Below are positions 33,964 to 43,797 of a stretch of DNA of 64,000 nucleotides, piece by piece. The notes beneath the pieces are model-generated. The model was not told the origin of the DNA and ran no database searches. It saw only the letters and a list, made by a program, of their open reading frames with translations. Numbering within the stretch: position 1 is the first letter of the stretch; the number at the start of each line of letters is the position of its first letter. The position numbers and the translations under genes were made by a program. Location of the stretch: assembly GCF_900115225.1 (NCBI RefSeq), contig NZ_FOVR01000003.1, positions 1-64,000 of the forward strand. Direction: 5' to 3'. This stretch comes from Cohaesibacter marisflavi. GTDB taxonomy: Bacteria; Pseudomonadota; Alphaproteobacteria; Rhizobiales; Cohaesibacteraceae.

Positions 33964-34563
33964 TCAGGCGGCAGGCAGCAGGATTTCACTGTTGGTTCTG
34001 GCCTGAACAAGCGGGCTCGCCGAATGCTGCAATTTCGCCATGAGGCTGGCACCAAGCCACATTTGGTAGAGCATGGAGGCAGTAAGGTCTGGCTGAATGT
34101 CTGATGACAGGGAGCCATCTTTGATGCCCCCATTTATCTGCTCAGCCAAACGATTGACGATGGACGCAGCACCATCGGCCAGAATTATCCGCATGTCTTC
34201 TGACATATCAGATACTTCCGCCCCGAGCTTGACGATAAGACAGGTATTCTGGGCATTGACGGGGCACTGATTGACCACCCACTGGTCCCAATAGTCCATC
34301 AGCTTTTCCCTGCCGGATCGCTTCTCGTTGGACCAGAGCGCATCAAGGCGTTCATGGTAATAGGCGATATATTGCTCAAGCAGTTTGCAGCCGAAATCTT
34401 CCTTGCTGGCGAAATAATAGTAAAAAGACCCTTTGGGAACCTCGGCTTCCTTCAGCAGCAACCCAAGGCCGAGCGCGTTGAACCCCAGCTCAGATATGAG
34501 CTGCCGGCCTACGGTCAGAATATGCTCGCGTGTTTTTTCTGTTTTTTTCGTCATAGGCAGCAT
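33964..34563 (-). CDS. TetR-family regulator (AcuR/NemR-like)
   Basis: 199 aa repressor. The N-terminal HTH (TREHILTVGRQLISELGFNALG, then EVPKGSFYYYFASKEDF) is typical of TetR. The C-terminal part with CPVNAQNTCLIVKLGAEVSDMSEDMR resembles the AcuR/NemR subgroup that senses electrophiles through Cys. It lies upstream of the reductase on the same strand with about 119 nt between the genes; both have the same palindrome. A start at ATG 34554 is possible. Confidence 0.85.
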   Translation of the reverse strand: MLPMTKKTEKTREHILTVGRQLISELGFNALGLGLLLKEAEVPKGSFYYYFASKEDFGCKLLEQYIAYYHERLDALWSNEKRSGREKLMDYWDQWVVNQCPVNAQNTCLIVKLGAEVSDMSEDMRIILADGAASIVNRLAEQINGGIKDGSLSSDIQPDLTASMLYQMWLGASLMAKLQHSASPLVQARTNSEILLPAA

Positions 34564-34574
34564 ATAAGAACAAT

Positions 34575-34589
34575 TAGACTGATCGTCTA
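34575..34589. promoter_or_regulatory. TetR-type operator before the TetR gene
   Basis: TAGACTGATCGTCTA, with perfect 5-bp TAGAC/GTCTA arms. Its match with the site at 33881 suggests autoregulation. Confidence 0.7.
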
Positions 34590-34644
34590 GTGCCTAATTG
34601 CAAAACTTACAAAATACGTCTGTGCCCCGAACGCGAGTTAAAAA

Positions 34645-35073
34645 TCACCCTTCCGGCAGGGCCTCGACATAGTACCAACGACCCGCCTTTTTGCGGAAAA
34701 GGCTAAGCTCCCGATGGGTGTTCAGCTGCCCGCCAGCCAGATAACGCGCCTCAAACAGCACGGTGCCGCGTCTGTCCTTTGCGTCACCAACGTCCGTTGC
34801 CAAGATCGTCAGACCGCTCCAGTGGTTCTCGGCGGCCCATTTGGCTGTAGCAAAGGGATCGAAGCCGGGCTGATATTTCGGCCAGAGCGTGTCTTTGAGA
34901 TAGGGTATCTTTTCAAGCGCAAAGGCGGAATAGCGCGAACGCATCAAGGCTTCGGCCCGCTCGGGCAACGCCGTGCCATCATGGAAGGGTTGACAGCATT
35001 CTGCATAGTCCTTGCCACTACCACAGGGGCACAATGAGGACTTCCCATGAACATCATTATTGATCGGTGACAT
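34645..35073 (-). CDS. YchJ-family SEC-C protein (UPF0225)
   Basis: 142 aa protein of unknown function. It starts with a SEC-C zinc motif (CPCGSGKDYAECC), then PFHDG, ALMRSRYSAFAL, and the NTF2-like domain with VLFEARY and RELSLF. This is the complete YchJ layout and length. The gene is single, with good start ATG. Confidence 0.9.
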   Translation of the reverse strand: MSPINNDVHGKSSLCPCGSGKDYAECCQPFHDGTALPERAEALMRSRYSAFALEKIPYLKDTLWPKYQPGFDPFATAKWAAENHWSGLTILATDVGDAKDRRGTVLFEARYLAGGQLNTHRELSLFRKKAGRWYYVEALPEG

Positions 35074-35240
35074 TGTCCATTCCTTGCTGATGAAGCCTTT
35101 CGCTCAGGCCTCCCCGTGATGGGCTTAGTCGTTTTTATGACGTCCCATATCGCTTCAGCAATAGCCTTATGGCTTCAAACTTGTTAAAGCAAGGCGATCT
35201 GATTGATTGATGCGCCAGCTTAAGACGATGAGGAGCCCCC

Positions 35241-35483
35241 ATGTCCATGCCAAGCCTGTTCTACATCGGCAGCTATGAGATGATTGTCGTACAGGTTTTA
35301 CTGTTGGCTGGCGTCATCGGTGCCATCACAGCCAAAGCCAAGGGCCGTTCGGGTCTCATCTGGTTTGTGCTAAGCGTGGTTAGCTGCGGCGCGGGCATAT
35401 TGGTCGTGCTGTTCATGCCCGTCAAGAAGCCACAGCAAAACAAAGCGCCCGGCACCAAGCATGATGCGGACGCTTCCAGATAG
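35241..35483 (+). CDS. Small two-span membrane protein
   Basis: 80 aa protein with two membrane helices (about 14-31 and 37-60) and a basic, hydrophilic end. GAGGAG precedes the ATG at 35241. Such proteins are common and unnamed in Rhizobiales. No role seen. Confidence 0.6.
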   Translation: MSMPSLFYIGSYEMIVVQVLLLAGVIGAITAKAKGRSGLIWFVLSVVSCGAGILVVLFMPVKKPQQNKAPGTKHDADASR

Positions 35484-35519
35484 GCAGCTAAAGCAGATCC
35501 TGTGATGAAACGAAATCGC

Positions 35520-35756
35520 TCAGTCTACGTCGAGCGGTTCGGTCCCTGCAGCCTGCCCTTCTGCTGACAGACGGATTTTCTCCACCTTTTCCTCGGCCTT
35601 TTTGAGCAAAGCATCGCAATGGCGCTTCAGCGCTTCGCCGCGCTCATATTCCTCAATGGATTTTTCCAAAGGCACATCGCCCCGTTCCAGTCTCTGAACG
35701 ATCTGTTCCAGTTCGGCAAGGGCTGCTTCAAAGGTGAGCTCGGACAGGTCTGACAT
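35520..35756 (-). CDS. xseB: Exodeoxyribonuclease VII small subunit
   Basis: 78 aa subunit that coats XseA to form exonuclease VII. The signature [34 protein letters not shown] is complete. It lies downstream of the HDAC-like gene on the same strand, as in many Rhizobiales, but a strong terminator stands between the two. XseA is not in this window. Confidence 0.95.
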   Translation of the reverse strand: MSDLSELTFEAALAELEQIVQRLERGDVPLEKSIEEYERGEALKRHCDALLKKAEEKVEKIRLSAEGQAAGTEPLDVD

Positions 35757-35946
35757 GGCGAATTGATTTCCTCTGGCAAGGCTAGAAATTGGTCAGGTGA
35801 AGGCGACCATTGAGTCGCTCATTTCCTTTTACATGGAAATGTCTCAATGCAAAAGCCTTCAGACATTCAGGAGATTAAAGTCGAACGGGCTTATCACATG
35901 ATTGTCCCGTGATCGCCCTTTGCGCTTTTGCAATGGGGCAAAAGGA

Positions 35947-35978
35947 AAGGGTCCAATGCCTGGCACCATTGGACCCTC
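35947..35978 (-). terminator. Terminator of the HDAC-like gene
   Basis: AGGGTCCAATG pairs perfectly with CATTGGACCCT; a T-rich tract follows on the minus strand. It lies between the HDAC-like gene and xseB. Confidence 0.85.
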
Positions 35979-36017
35979 CCTTCGAGTGGACCGGAAGCTC
36001 CGGGATCGGGCGCGGAG

Positions 36018-36953
36018 TCACCCGTGCATAAGCCGGTCCACATGAACGGCGACCGAACGGGCAAGCGCCGTCAGGTCGTATCCCCCTTCCAGCAAAGACA
36101 CCAGACGGTTGTCGCAACATTTATCTGCAACATCCATCAATTTGCCGGTCATCCACGAAAAGTCCGCCTCTGTGCAGGTTAGATCGCCCAGTGGATCACG
36201 GATATGGGCGTCGAACCCGGCGGAGACAATCACCAGATCGGGGTTAAAATCATAAAGTGCGGGCAAAAGGCGCGACTCAAAGGCGTCCCGCATCTGCTCT
36301 GCCCCCTGCCCTGCACCAAGGGGCGCATTGACAATATTGCCAAGATCATCCTTGCCGGTTTCCGTCCAAGCTCCGGTGCCCGGATAGAGCGGCATCTGGT
36401 GGGTCGAGCAATACATCACACTGGGGTCATCCCAGAAAATATCCTGTGTGCCGTTGCCATGATGCAAGTCGAAATCGACAATGGCGACATGCTCGGCTCC
36501 ATAATGCTCCTGGGCGTAGCGCGCCGCGATGGCTGCATTGTTGAAAAAGCAAAAGCCCATGGAGCGGTTCTGCTCGGCATGATGGCCCGGAGGGCGAATG
36601 CCGCAGAAGGCATTATTCACCTTGCCTTGCATGACCTCGTCGATGGCCTGAGTGGAAGCGCCCACAGCATAGAGCGCCGCAGTCATGGTTTCAGGCGATA
36701 CCGTCGTGTCTCCATCGAGTGAAATCAGTCCCTCTTTGGGGGAATTTTCCTCAAGATGATCAATGACGCTTTGCGGATGGCACCGAAGAATATCCTCGAG
36801 GCGCCCGAGCTGGGCCTCTTCACGCGGCATATAGATGAATTTCTCATGCTCCAGAGCAATATTGACCGCACGCATCCGATCCGGACGTTCCGGATGGCCC
36901 TCAGGCGTCTTGTGCTTCATGAAGGTAGGGTGCGTGATGTAAATGGTCGACAC
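36018..36953 (-). CDS. Histone deacetylase-family hydrolase
   Basis: 311 aa zinc amidohydrolase of the HDAC class II/acetylpolyamine group. Motifs: GHPERPDRM, GIRPPGHHAE (catalytic His pair), GFCFFNN, then VDFDLHHGNGT with the zinc Asp and His, and SAGFDAH with the second zinc Asp. It should remove acetyl groups from small amines or proteins. The start is GTG at 36953 (STIYITHPTF), which matches the family start. Confidence 0.9.
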   Translation of the reverse strand: MSTIYITHPTFMKHKTPEGHPERPDRMRAVNIALEHEKFIYMPREEAQLGRLEDILRCHPQSVIDHLEENSPKEGLISLDGDTTVSPETMTAALYAVGASTQAIDEVMQGKVNNAFCGIRPPGHHAEQNRSMGFCFFNNAAIAARYAQEHYGAEHVAIVDFDLHHGNGTQDIFWDDPSVMYCSTHQMPLYPGTGAWTETGKDDLGNIVNAPLGAGQGAEQMRDAFESRLLPALYDFNPDLVIVSAGFDAHIRDPLGDLTCTEADFSWMTGKLMDVADKCCDNRLVSLLEGGYDLTALARSVAVHVDRLMHG

Positions 36954-37243
36954 TCTCTGGTTTGCTCCCGAGCAAAATACGGATATCCGTACAATCCGCT
37001 ATATTCATCTCTATGCATCCAACGTTTGCGCCCCTCCCGTCAATGCAACAATGGAGGCAGAAGGGGCGGTTATCCGCTGCACACTTCGTTGAGTTTTCAA
37101 AGAAATCGGATGAATCGATGCCGCTGGCCGCTTGCGATTGCAGTGAGCCGGTAGATTTGCTAATGGGCAATCACTCGGTCTTGCGGCATGGTGAGCAGTC
37201 TCTCATGTTGGAAACCAGATTGGATCTTTCAAAGGTTGGTGCC

Positions 37244-37684
37244 ATGTCTGCCGTGAAGCTTGTTGAACATAGTCTTGTCCATTGCCTTGACTTCAAGGGA
37301 CGCGCCGGACGGGCCGAATTCTGGCTCTGGATCGGGTTTTCCCTGCTCATGACGGCGGGATTCTATTTCATCGGCCTTAATGCGCCACTGCTCTCGGAAA
37401 TCTGGAAGGCGTGGTTTGCCCTGACCTTTATTTTCGGCATTTCTCTCACAGTGCGTCGCCTGCATGATATGGACCTGTCGGGCAAGTGGTTCCTTATTGT
37501 GCCAGCAGGCATTCTGCTGACCTTCGCGATAGCCACATTTGCTCCCGCGCTCATGGCGCAAATGCTGTGGATTCCCGTGGCGCTGGTGATGGTGCTCTAT
37601 TTTGTGGTCGGCTTTGTTCCCGGCCCGGCTGGCGAGAATCGCTTCGGCCATGCTTTCCCATCCCGAGAGCTGCATTTCGATTGA
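37244..37684 (+). CDS. DUF805 membrane protein 1
   Basis: 146 aa protein. ATG 37244 is chosen since the DUF805 opening CLDFKGRAGRAEFWLWIGFSLL follows at once; the frame is open further upstream. Three to four membrane helices, with VRRLHDMDLSGKW between them, the most conserved DUF805 motif, and a GPAGENRFG end. First of three DUF805 genes in a row. Function of the family is unknown. Confidence 0.82.
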   Translation: MSAVKLVEHSLVHCLDFKGRAGRAEFWLWIGFSLLMTAGFYFIGLNAPLLSEIWKAWFALTFIFGISLTVRRLHDMDLSGKWFLIVPAGILLTFAIATFAPALMAQMLWIPVALVMVLYFVVGFVPGPAGENRFGHAFPSRELHFD

Positions 37685-37878
37685 GACGAAACGCCTTTCT
37701 TTTACCAAGCCTTAGAAGGCCGTATCCCTTTTCAACCGGCGGATTCCGCTATCCGTGCGGGCGTTAACCATGTGTTGCAAAATGCGAAATTTACGATTGA
37801 TTAACCATACCCTCTCTCGTAGGCTCTCCTAACGCAATCGGGCCGATGCTGGGCACGATGCCGAAGAAGGAGCAGGCA

Positions 37879-38370
37879 ATGTTTTCACTCTATGGCAAGC
37901 TATTCTCAATTCTTCGGGCGTCATTTTCCTATTCCGGCCGAACTGCGCGGATGGAATTCTGGTTTTTCTTCACCTTTTTCACATTGATGTTTTTCGCCGC
38001 ACTAGGGGCCGATGTAACCTATATCCGGCAGCAGGAGCCAAGCGGTCTTGCGCTGTTTCTTTATCAGCTGATGGGCAACAGAGAGCCATTCGTGCCGCTC
38101 TATCTGTTGCTCTTTTCTCCAGCAATGGTAGCCATCACCGTCCGGCGCTTGCATGACAGGGGCCACAAATGGTGGTGGACTCTGGTTTATCTTATCCCCT
38201 TTTTTGGTCTCTTCCCGATGGTGGCTATGCTGGCGCGCAAAAGTCAGGAAGGCTTCAACCGCTTTGGTGCCAATCCACTGGATATGGCTGCGCTTGCCAA
38301 ACGAGACGCACAAGCCACGCGCTCCTCTTATGATAGCGCACCGGCTCATTCGCCCTCTCCGGCAGAGTGA
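37879..38370 (+). CDS. DUF805 membrane protein 2
   Basis: 163 aa protein with FSYSGRTARMEFWFFFTFF, VRRLHDRGHKWWW and a QEGFNRFGANP end: the DUF805 family. Start ATG 37879 has AGAAGGAG upstream. A hydrophilic tail follows. Paralogue of its neighbours, about 30-40 percent alike by eye. Confidence 0.85.
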   Translation: MFSLYGKLFSILRASFSYSGRTARMEFWFFFTFFTLMFFAALGADVTYIRQQEPSGLALFLYQLMGNREPFVPLYLLLFSPAMVAITVRRLHDRGHKWWWTLVYLIPFFGLFPMVAMLARKSQEGFNRFGANPLDMAALAKRDAQATRSSYDSAPAHSPSPAE

Positions 38371-38510
38371 GCAGATCGTCACTTAATCCTCTTTTAACGC
38401 TGTAAAATGAGAGATTTGGTCTGGCTATCAAATTCACATGCGGCTTAACTGCCAGTTAAGGCCCGCAATCAATAGTGGTGACATTGCCATCATAGATTGT
38501 GGATTTTGAC

Positions 38511-39110
38511 ATGGGCTACTTTGCAGCAATTTCATCCTGTTTCAGACACTATTTCAGTTTCAATGGACGCGCACCACGCTCCGAATATTGGTATTGGAAT
38601 CTAACCACAATCCTGATCAATATTCTGCTTGGCGCAGGCCCTCTTTTAGCCGGAAGAGCGACATTTTCCGAAACTGTGACACGCCTTCCTCTGTTAGCTC
38701 TGTTTTGGCTCGTAACATTGCTTCCGAATTTTTCGGTCTTGGTACGCAGGTTGCACGATGTGAACAAAAGCGGCTTCTGGTGGTTCGGCACGTTCATACC
38801 CTTCATCAATTTTTACGTGCTCTTCTTATTGTTCTTCAAACGAGGGAGCCGTGGGCCGAATAAATTTGGCGATGACCCGAATGGGGGCGACGCAAGCCCT
38901 GACCTGATCGTCCAGATGGGGTCGAGCAAGAGCCCGCCGAGGAAACGCTTTTTCAATGAAGAGTTTGCTTACGCGCACCCCGAGGGCAGGACCACACCAA
39001 AAGCTGCCAATGAACGCCCCAGAGCGCGCGTTCCGATCATCGCAGGAAAGCAGGCCAATGGCTTTGGTCGACGCGGTGCGGGTAATCATACAGGCTTCAG
39101 GAGCAACTAG
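38511..39110 (+). CDS. DUF805 membrane protein 3 with long tail
   Basis: 199 aa protein with FSFNGRAPRSEYWYWNL, VRRLHDVNKSGFWW and RGPNKFGDDP (DUF805). About 75 extra residues follow, rich in Arg/Lys/Pro, with no domain. Start ATG 38511; a GTG at 38499 is possible. Third in the row; ends before a bidirectional terminator. Confidence 0.8.
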   Translation: MGYFAAISSCFRHYFSFNGRAPRSEYWYWNLTTILINILLGAGPLLAGRATFSETVTRLPLLALFWLVTLLPNFSVLVRRLHDVNKSGFWWFGTFIPFINFYVLFLLFFKRGSRGPNKFGDDPNGGDASPDLIVQMGSSKSPPRKRFFNEEFAYAHPEGRTTPKAANERPRARVPIIAGKQANGFGRRGAGNHTGFRSN

Positions 39111-39188
39111 GCGAAACAGCGCCCCTATCTCGCAGAGAATGAAAGAAAGCTGCTTGCAAGTGGCATGGGCATTTGAGTGACCATCACG

Positions 39189-39225
39189 AAAAACCCCGCG
39201 ATACCGAGTAGGTCGCGGGGTTTTT
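39189..39225. terminator. Bidirectional terminator between DUF805 gene and nadC
   Basis: AAAAACCCCGCGA pairs with TCGCGGGGTTTTT. It serves the DUF805 gene from the left and nadC from the right. Confidence 0.9.
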
Positions 39226-39250
39226 AGTCTTCAAGTTTGGCAGCTGTCGA

Positions 39251-40144
39251 TTAGCTGACGGAAATATCCAGCCCCAGATCGAAGTTTGGCGCTGAATGGG
39301 TGATGTAGCCAGCAGAAATATAATCCACGCCGGTTTTGGCAATCGCCGCAATCGTTGCAGGGCTGACACCGCCGGAGGCTTCGGAGATGATGCCGGTGCC
39401 CTCAAGCAGGGCCAGCGCTTCGGCCAGCTTCTCCGGGCCCATATTGTCCAGCATGATGACGTCCGGCTTGCAGGCGATGGCTTCCTTGAGCTGCTCGATG
39501 GTGTCCACCTCCACTTCGACACGCACCAAATGGCCAGCAAAATCACGCGACCGGCGAATGGCTTCGGTGATCGAGCCTGCCACTGCAATATGGTTGTCCT
39601 TGATCAGAATTGCATCATCAAGCCCGAAGCGGTGGTTGGAGCCGCCACCGCACTTGACTGCATATTTTTCAAAAGCCCGCAGGCCCGGCAGCGTCTTGCG
39701 GGTGCCCGTCACTTTTGCCTTGGTGCCCTTGATCAGCTTGACCATCTTGTGGGTCGCCGTGGCGACACCGGACATGTGGCACATAAAGTTGAGAGCGATC
39801 CGTTCGGCAGACAGCACCAGACGTGCTGGGCCGTAGATTTCCGCGACCACATCCCCTGCCTTCACTTCTGTACCGTCGGCGATCATGGGTGTGAAAGAAA
39901 CCGCCTCTCCATGCCATACGCCAATCTGACGGAAAGCGCTTTCCGCCATTGGAATGCCTGAGATGATCCCCTCGTCGCGCGCAGCGATCACGGCCTTGGC
40001 GTGCGCATCGGCAGGAATGGTCGCAAGCGTGGTGATGTCACCAGCACGGCCCAGATCTTCCTTCAGGGCAGCAAGCACAGCATCATCAATGATGGGTTGG
40101 GGCAGAAACAGTTTGTCTGCGGGCAAGATGTTTGTGTCGCTCAT
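39251..40144 (-). CDS. nadC: Nicotinate-nucleotide pyrophosphorylase
   Basis: 297 aa enzyme (quinolinate phosphoribosyltransferase) that turns quinolinate and PRPP into NaMN. Marks: EDLGRAGDITTLATIP, LNFMCHMSGVAT, GTRKTLPGLRAFEKYAVKCGGGSNHRFGL (in parts), IKDNHI, then EVEVD and MLDNM. Start at ATG 40144, matching the family; the longer frame lacks a site. Last gene of the nadA-nadB-nadC set, 118 nt after nadB. Confidence 0.96.
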   Translation of the reverse strand: MSDTNILPADKLFLPQPIIDDAVLAALKEDLGRAGDITTLATIPADAHAKAVIAARDEGIISGIPMAESAFRQIGVWHGEAVSFTPMIADGTEVKAGDVVAEIYGPARLVLSAERIALNFMCHMSGVATATHKMVKLIKGTKAKVTGTRKTLPGLRAFEKYAVKCGGGSNHRFGLDDAILIKDNHIAVAGSITEAIRRSRDFAGHLVRVEVEVDTIEQLKEAIACKPDVIMLDNMGPEKLAEALALLEGTGIISEASGGVSPATIAAIAKTGVDYISAGYITHSAPNFDLGLDISVS

Positions 40145-40262
40145 CAATGCGGTTTCCTTCGAATGTCTTGCGAATTCTTGTCTTGTCTGTTGGTGGTGAC
40201 GCCTGGCTGCGAACTTGACGCCTTCAGTTAGCAAAAAGCGATGCCATGCGCCCTGTCTTAAA

Positions 40263-41882
40263 TCAATCGGGCTCGGCTGCGCTCAGAATCCTTGCCATTT
40301 CGGCTTCAGCTTGCTTGAGGGTAATGAAGGTCCTGTGACGCCAGTCCTCTTGCTGATGCGGAGAATCCTTGCGGAAATGGCCGCCCCGGCTTTCCTTGCG
40401 CAAATAGGCCGCCACGGTGATCAGCTTGCTTGTGGTCAGTTGATTGCGGAAGCTGTCCGTCACGCTCTTCTGTTCCAGTTCTGCGATGATCTGCAAGGCC
40501 GCTTTGAGGCCTGCGCCATCACGTTCCACGCCAACATAGCGGCTCATGGTAGCGCGCAGTCTTGCGATATCCTCTTGGGGCTGATGCAGCGCAGGCAGGG
40601 TTCGCTCGTTGCGGATGGGCTGCCAAAGCTCATGTTTGGGCGAACTGAGCTGCTGGTTGATATCCTGCGCGACGAGGGAGGCAAAAACCACGGCTTCGAG
40701 CAGTGAGTTGGAGGCCAGACGATTGGCTCCGTGGGCTCCGGTGGCCGTCACCTCGCCTGCGGCCCAAAGCCCATCAAGGGTCGTGCGTCCTTGTGCGTCC
40801 GTCAGGATGCCCCCCATGTGATAATGGGCTGCCGGTGCGACCGGCAGTGGTTCGGTTGCGGGATCAATCCCAGCCTCTTGCGCATGACCATAAACGGTGG
40901 GGAACTCCTCAGAAAAGCTGTCTCCGATTGCCTCACGGCAATCAAGGAAGGCCCCCTTTCCCTCTTCGACCTGCCGATGGATGGCACGGGCTACGATGTC
41001 ACGCGGGGCCAATTCGGCCAGCTCATGTTCGCCCAGCATGAAGCGTTCACCGGCCTTGTTGATCAGCTTGGCGTCATGGCCGCGCAAAGCTTCGGTCGCA
41101 AGAGGCGCAGGGTCCTTGCCGACATCAAGTGCCGTGGGGTGGAACTGTACAAATTCAGGGTCAGCGATAACCGCGCCCGCAACCGCCGCCATGGCTATGC
41201 CATCACCGTTGGATTCGGTTGGGTTGGTGGTCACCCGGTAGAGGTTGCCCGAGCCTCCGGACGCCAGCACCACGGCGCGTGCAGGAAAAAAGAGCGTATG
41301 GGTGTCGGTGTCTGCGCCTTGCCCGCATCTTCGGGCGATGATGCCTTTTACATAGCGCCCCTCCATATGCAGTTTTTCAGCCTGATAACCGGAAACGATG
41401 CGGATGGACGGCATGTCGATGACGCGCCGGATCAAGGCTTCCATGATGGCAAAGCCGGCTTTGTCGCCAGAAACACGGACGACGCGGCTGGCGGAGTGGG
41501 CTGCCTCGCGGCTCAGGCGTAGCTTGCCTTCCAGATCCTTATCGAAAGGCACACCCACTTCTAGTAAATCGAGAATACGCTGTGGCCCCTGATTGGTCAT
41601 CAGACGGGCGATCTTTTCATCAACGATGCCCGCACCCGCCTTGATCGTGTCTCTTAAATGCGAGGCGGTGCTGTCGCCCTCCGAGACCGCCGCCGCTATG
41701 CCGCCTTGCGCCCAAACAGAGGACGCGCCCTCGCCAATGGGGGCAGCAGAAATAAGCGTTACAGGGCGTGGTGCCAGCTTGTAAGCACAAAACAACCCTG
41801 CCAGCCCTCCGCCAACGATGATGATTTCATCATGGCGTTGCCAGCTTTCGGGGCGAAAATCGTCGGATGCGGAAATGTTCAT
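40263..41882 (-). CDS. nadB: L-aspartate oxidase
   Basis: 539 aa flavoprotein that makes iminoaspartate for NAD synthesis. FAD site [18 protein letters not shown]; active-site and FAD marks [39 protein letters not shown] and [16 protein letters not shown]. Complete length. It lies between nadA and nadC; NadA uses its product directly. A hairpin with T-tract between nadA and nadB may tune its level. Confidence 0.96.
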   Translation of the reverse strand: MNISASDDFRPESWQRHDEIIIVGGGLAGLFCAYKLAPRPVTLISAAPIGEGASSVWAQGGIAAAVSEGDSTASHLRDTIKAGAGIVDEKIARLMTNQGPQRILDLLEVGVPFDKDLEGKLRLSREAAHSASRVVRVSGDKAGFAIMEALIRRVIDMPSIRIVSGYQAEKLHMEGRYVKGIIARRCGQGADTDTHTLFFPARAVVLASGGSGNLYRVTTNPTESNGDGIAMAAVAGAVIADPEFVQFHPTALDVGKDPAPLATEALRGHDAKLINKAGERFMLGEHELAELAPRDIVARAIHRQVEEGKGAFLDCREAIGDSFSEEFPTVYGHAQEAGIDPATEPLPVAPAAHYHMGGILTDAQGRTTLDGLWAAGEVTATGAHGANRLASNSLLEAVVFASLVAQDINQQLSSPKHELWQPIRNERTLPALHQPQEDIARLRATMSRYVGVERDGAGLKAALQIIAELEQKSVTDSFRNQLTTSKLITVAAYLRKESRGGHFRKDSPHQQEDWRHRTFITLKQAEAEMARILSAAEPD

Positions 41883-41956
41883 GGATTTGACTTTGATCTG
41901 GTTCCGCCATTTCTAGCGCAACCCTTGAGGCCTGCCTTTGCCGGAGCGTAGGCTGG

Positions 41957-42004
41957 GGGGAATAAAGAAAAGTCCGGGCCAATCGCAACAGATCGACCCG
42001 GACC
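41957..42004 (-). terminator. Hairpin with T-tract between nadA and nadB
   Basis: GTCCGGG pairs with CCCGGAC around an inner paired region and is followed by TTTTCTTTATT on the minus strand. It may partly end the nadA transcript. Confidence 0.65.
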
Positions 42005-42013
42005 TTCAAGACA

Positions 42014-43093
42014 TCAGGACTTCAGATTGATCATCCGTTCGACGGCCCTTCGGGCTTTGTCGGCAACGAGGGGATCAACCGTGACCTCTTCCTGCATATA
42101 GAGCAGACTGTCGAGGATTTTTGGCAGCGTAATCTTCTTCATGTGTGGGCAGAGATTGCAGGGCCGCACGAAATTCACGTCAGGTGTTTCGCTGGCCACA
42201 TTGTCGGCCATTGAGCATTCGGTGATCATCATCACCTTTTCCGGGTTGTTGGTCTTGACCCAATCGATCATACCCTTGGTCGAGCCGGAGAAATCAGCCT
42301 CGGCCACCACTTCAGGCGGGCATTCAGGGTGAGCGATCACCTGCACATCCGGCATGGAGCGGCGATAGGAGCGGATCTCGTCGGCGGTGAAGCGCTCATG
42401 CACTTCGCAGGAGCCGGCAAAGGTCAGCACTTCCACATCAGTCTGGGCGGCGACATTCTTGGCCAGATACTGGTCTGGCACCAACAACACCCGATCAACA
42501 CCGAGGCCTTCGACAATCTCGACCGCATTGGACGAGGTGCAGCAGATATCGCACTCGGCCTTCACGTCCGCCGAGGTGTTCACATAGGTGATGATCGGCA
42601 CTCCGGGATATTGATCCCTCAGGGCGCGCACATCGGCGGCAGTAATGGACGAAGCGAGCGAGCATCCGGCCGAACTATCGGGAATGAGTACCGTCTTGTC
42701 AGGACATAGAATCTTGGAGGTCTCCGCCATGAAATGCACGCCGCACTGGATGATCAGATCGGCATCCGAGCGGGCTGCTTCGATGGCGAGCTGAAGGCTA
42801 TCGCCCCGGATATCAGCCACGCCATGAAAAATTTCCGGCGTTTGATAGTTATGCGCCAGAATAACCGCGCCGCGCTCTTTCTTCAATTTGTTGATCGCCG
42901 AGATATAGGGCGCGTGGAATGGCCACTCGATGGAAGGAATGACATGCTTGACCAGCTCATAGAGTGGCGCGGTCTCTGCCGCCACCTCATCGCTATAGAC
43001 AAGCGGCGGCATGGGCAGGATTCCCCGCTCCTGTGCAGCCTTGCTCGGGGCACGTTTTGCAAAATCGGTTGCAGTCTGAGCTGTCATCATCAT
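42014..43093 (-). CDS. nadA: Quinolinate synthase A
   Basis: About 359 aa iron-sulfur enzyme that condenses iminoaspartate with DHAP. ATG 43093 has GGAGG upstream. Cluster and substrate marks: [68 protein letters not shown] and CNLCPHM. It heads the NAD cluster; a perfect palindrome lies about 131-151 nt upstream of the start. Confidence 0.95.
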   Translation of the reverse strand: MMMTAQTATDFAKRAPSKAAQERGILPMPPLVYSDEVAAETAPLYELVKHVIPSIEWPFHAPYISAINKLKKERGAVILAHNYQTPEIFHGVADIRGDSLQLAIEAARSDADLIIQCGVHFMAETSKILCPDKTVLIPDSSAGCSLASSITAADVRALRDQYPGVPIITYVNTSADVKAECDICCTSSNAVEIVEGLGVDRVLLVPDQYLAKNVAAQTDVEVLTFAGSCEVHERFTADEIRSYRRSMPDVQVIAHPECPPEVVAEADFSGSTKGMIDWVKTNNPEKVMMITECSMADNVASETPDVNFVRPCNLCPHMKKITLPKILDSLLYMQEEVTVDPLVADKARRAVERMINLKS

Positions 43094-43223
43094 CCGAGTC
43101 TGGCCTCCTTCAAATTGCGCGGTGCTGTCTGGCCTTCCTACTGGCATCTTGGCGTAGGACAAAGCCAACCTTGCGATCCGGACCTTTGGTCTTGAGGCCC
43201 GACATCGTTTCTTCTGACCAAAC

Positions 43224-43244
43224 TTATGCTCACATTGAGCATAA
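43224..43244. promoter_or_regulatory. NadQ-type operator upstream of nadA
   Basis: TTATGCTCA, CAT, TGAGCATAA: a perfect 21-bp palindrome. NadQ regulators of alphaproteobacteria control nadABC through ATGCTCA-type palindromes; the match is from memory. NAD level would thus set nadA-B-C expression. Confidence 0.75.
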
Positions 43245-43518
43245 TAAGAGCCATAAATAAACCAGCGCACCGCTGGTCCCCTGCCCTGAGGCAGCATTTT
43301 CTTGCCGATCACTATAGGAGGAACCTGTCGATTTTTCCAGACCCTCAGCGTCTACAGGGGATAAGTTTTGCTCCTATAGAGTAAAAGCAATTCATTTTCG
43401 AAAGGTTCTTCGGATGAGGAATGCAATAGAAGGGCTTCTTGAAACGAATAGCGGCACGGGAAATTGAGCAAGGATTACAATGTGTAACTGCCTACTTTAT
43501 GGAACCGCTCCAAAAAGA

Positions 43519-43548
43519 AGATCCGGGCTCGTGCGGAACCCGGATCTG
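43519..43548 (-). terminator. Terminator-like hairpin
   Basis: AGATCCGGG pairs with CCCGGATCT, followed on the minus strand by TCTTCTTTTT. It lies 250 nt after the lipoprotein gene and may end that transcript. Confidence 0.65.
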
Positions 43549-43695
43549 CTTTAGAAAAAGGAAAGTCAACATCAACTGGTGATGGCAAAATTTGTAAGAA
43601 ACCAGTGAATAAAAACGAAAAAGAACCCGGTTCTGAAAGTCTTGAAACATGCATTTGCAACGCCTTATTGGCGCTACAGGACACACGTTAGCGGA

Positions 43696-43723
43696 CATAT
43701 GTGACAGTTCATTGACACATATG
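43696..43723. repeat. 8-bp inverted repeat
   Basis: CATATGTG and CACATATG, 12 nt apart. It may be an operator or part of an RNA; no gene starts close by. Confidence 0.5.
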
Positions 43724-43797
43724 CAAAAGATTGAACATGAGCAGAGAAGCCTCGGAAAGGCACAGTGGGGTTATCAGAAAGCAAACTTGGAAGGCGT

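Larger units (their letters stand above)
43094..43797. other. Long upstream region of nadA
   Basis: 704 nt without a supported gene. It contains the palindrome at 43224-43244, a hairpin (43519-43548) and an inverted repeat (43696-43723), each listed. Short open frames here lack good ribosome sites. Confidence 0.5.

Noticed and set aside
43475-43698. Two minus-strand frames of about 68 aa upstream of nadA
   Set aside because: They overlap each other and cross a terminator-like hairpin; no ribosome site.
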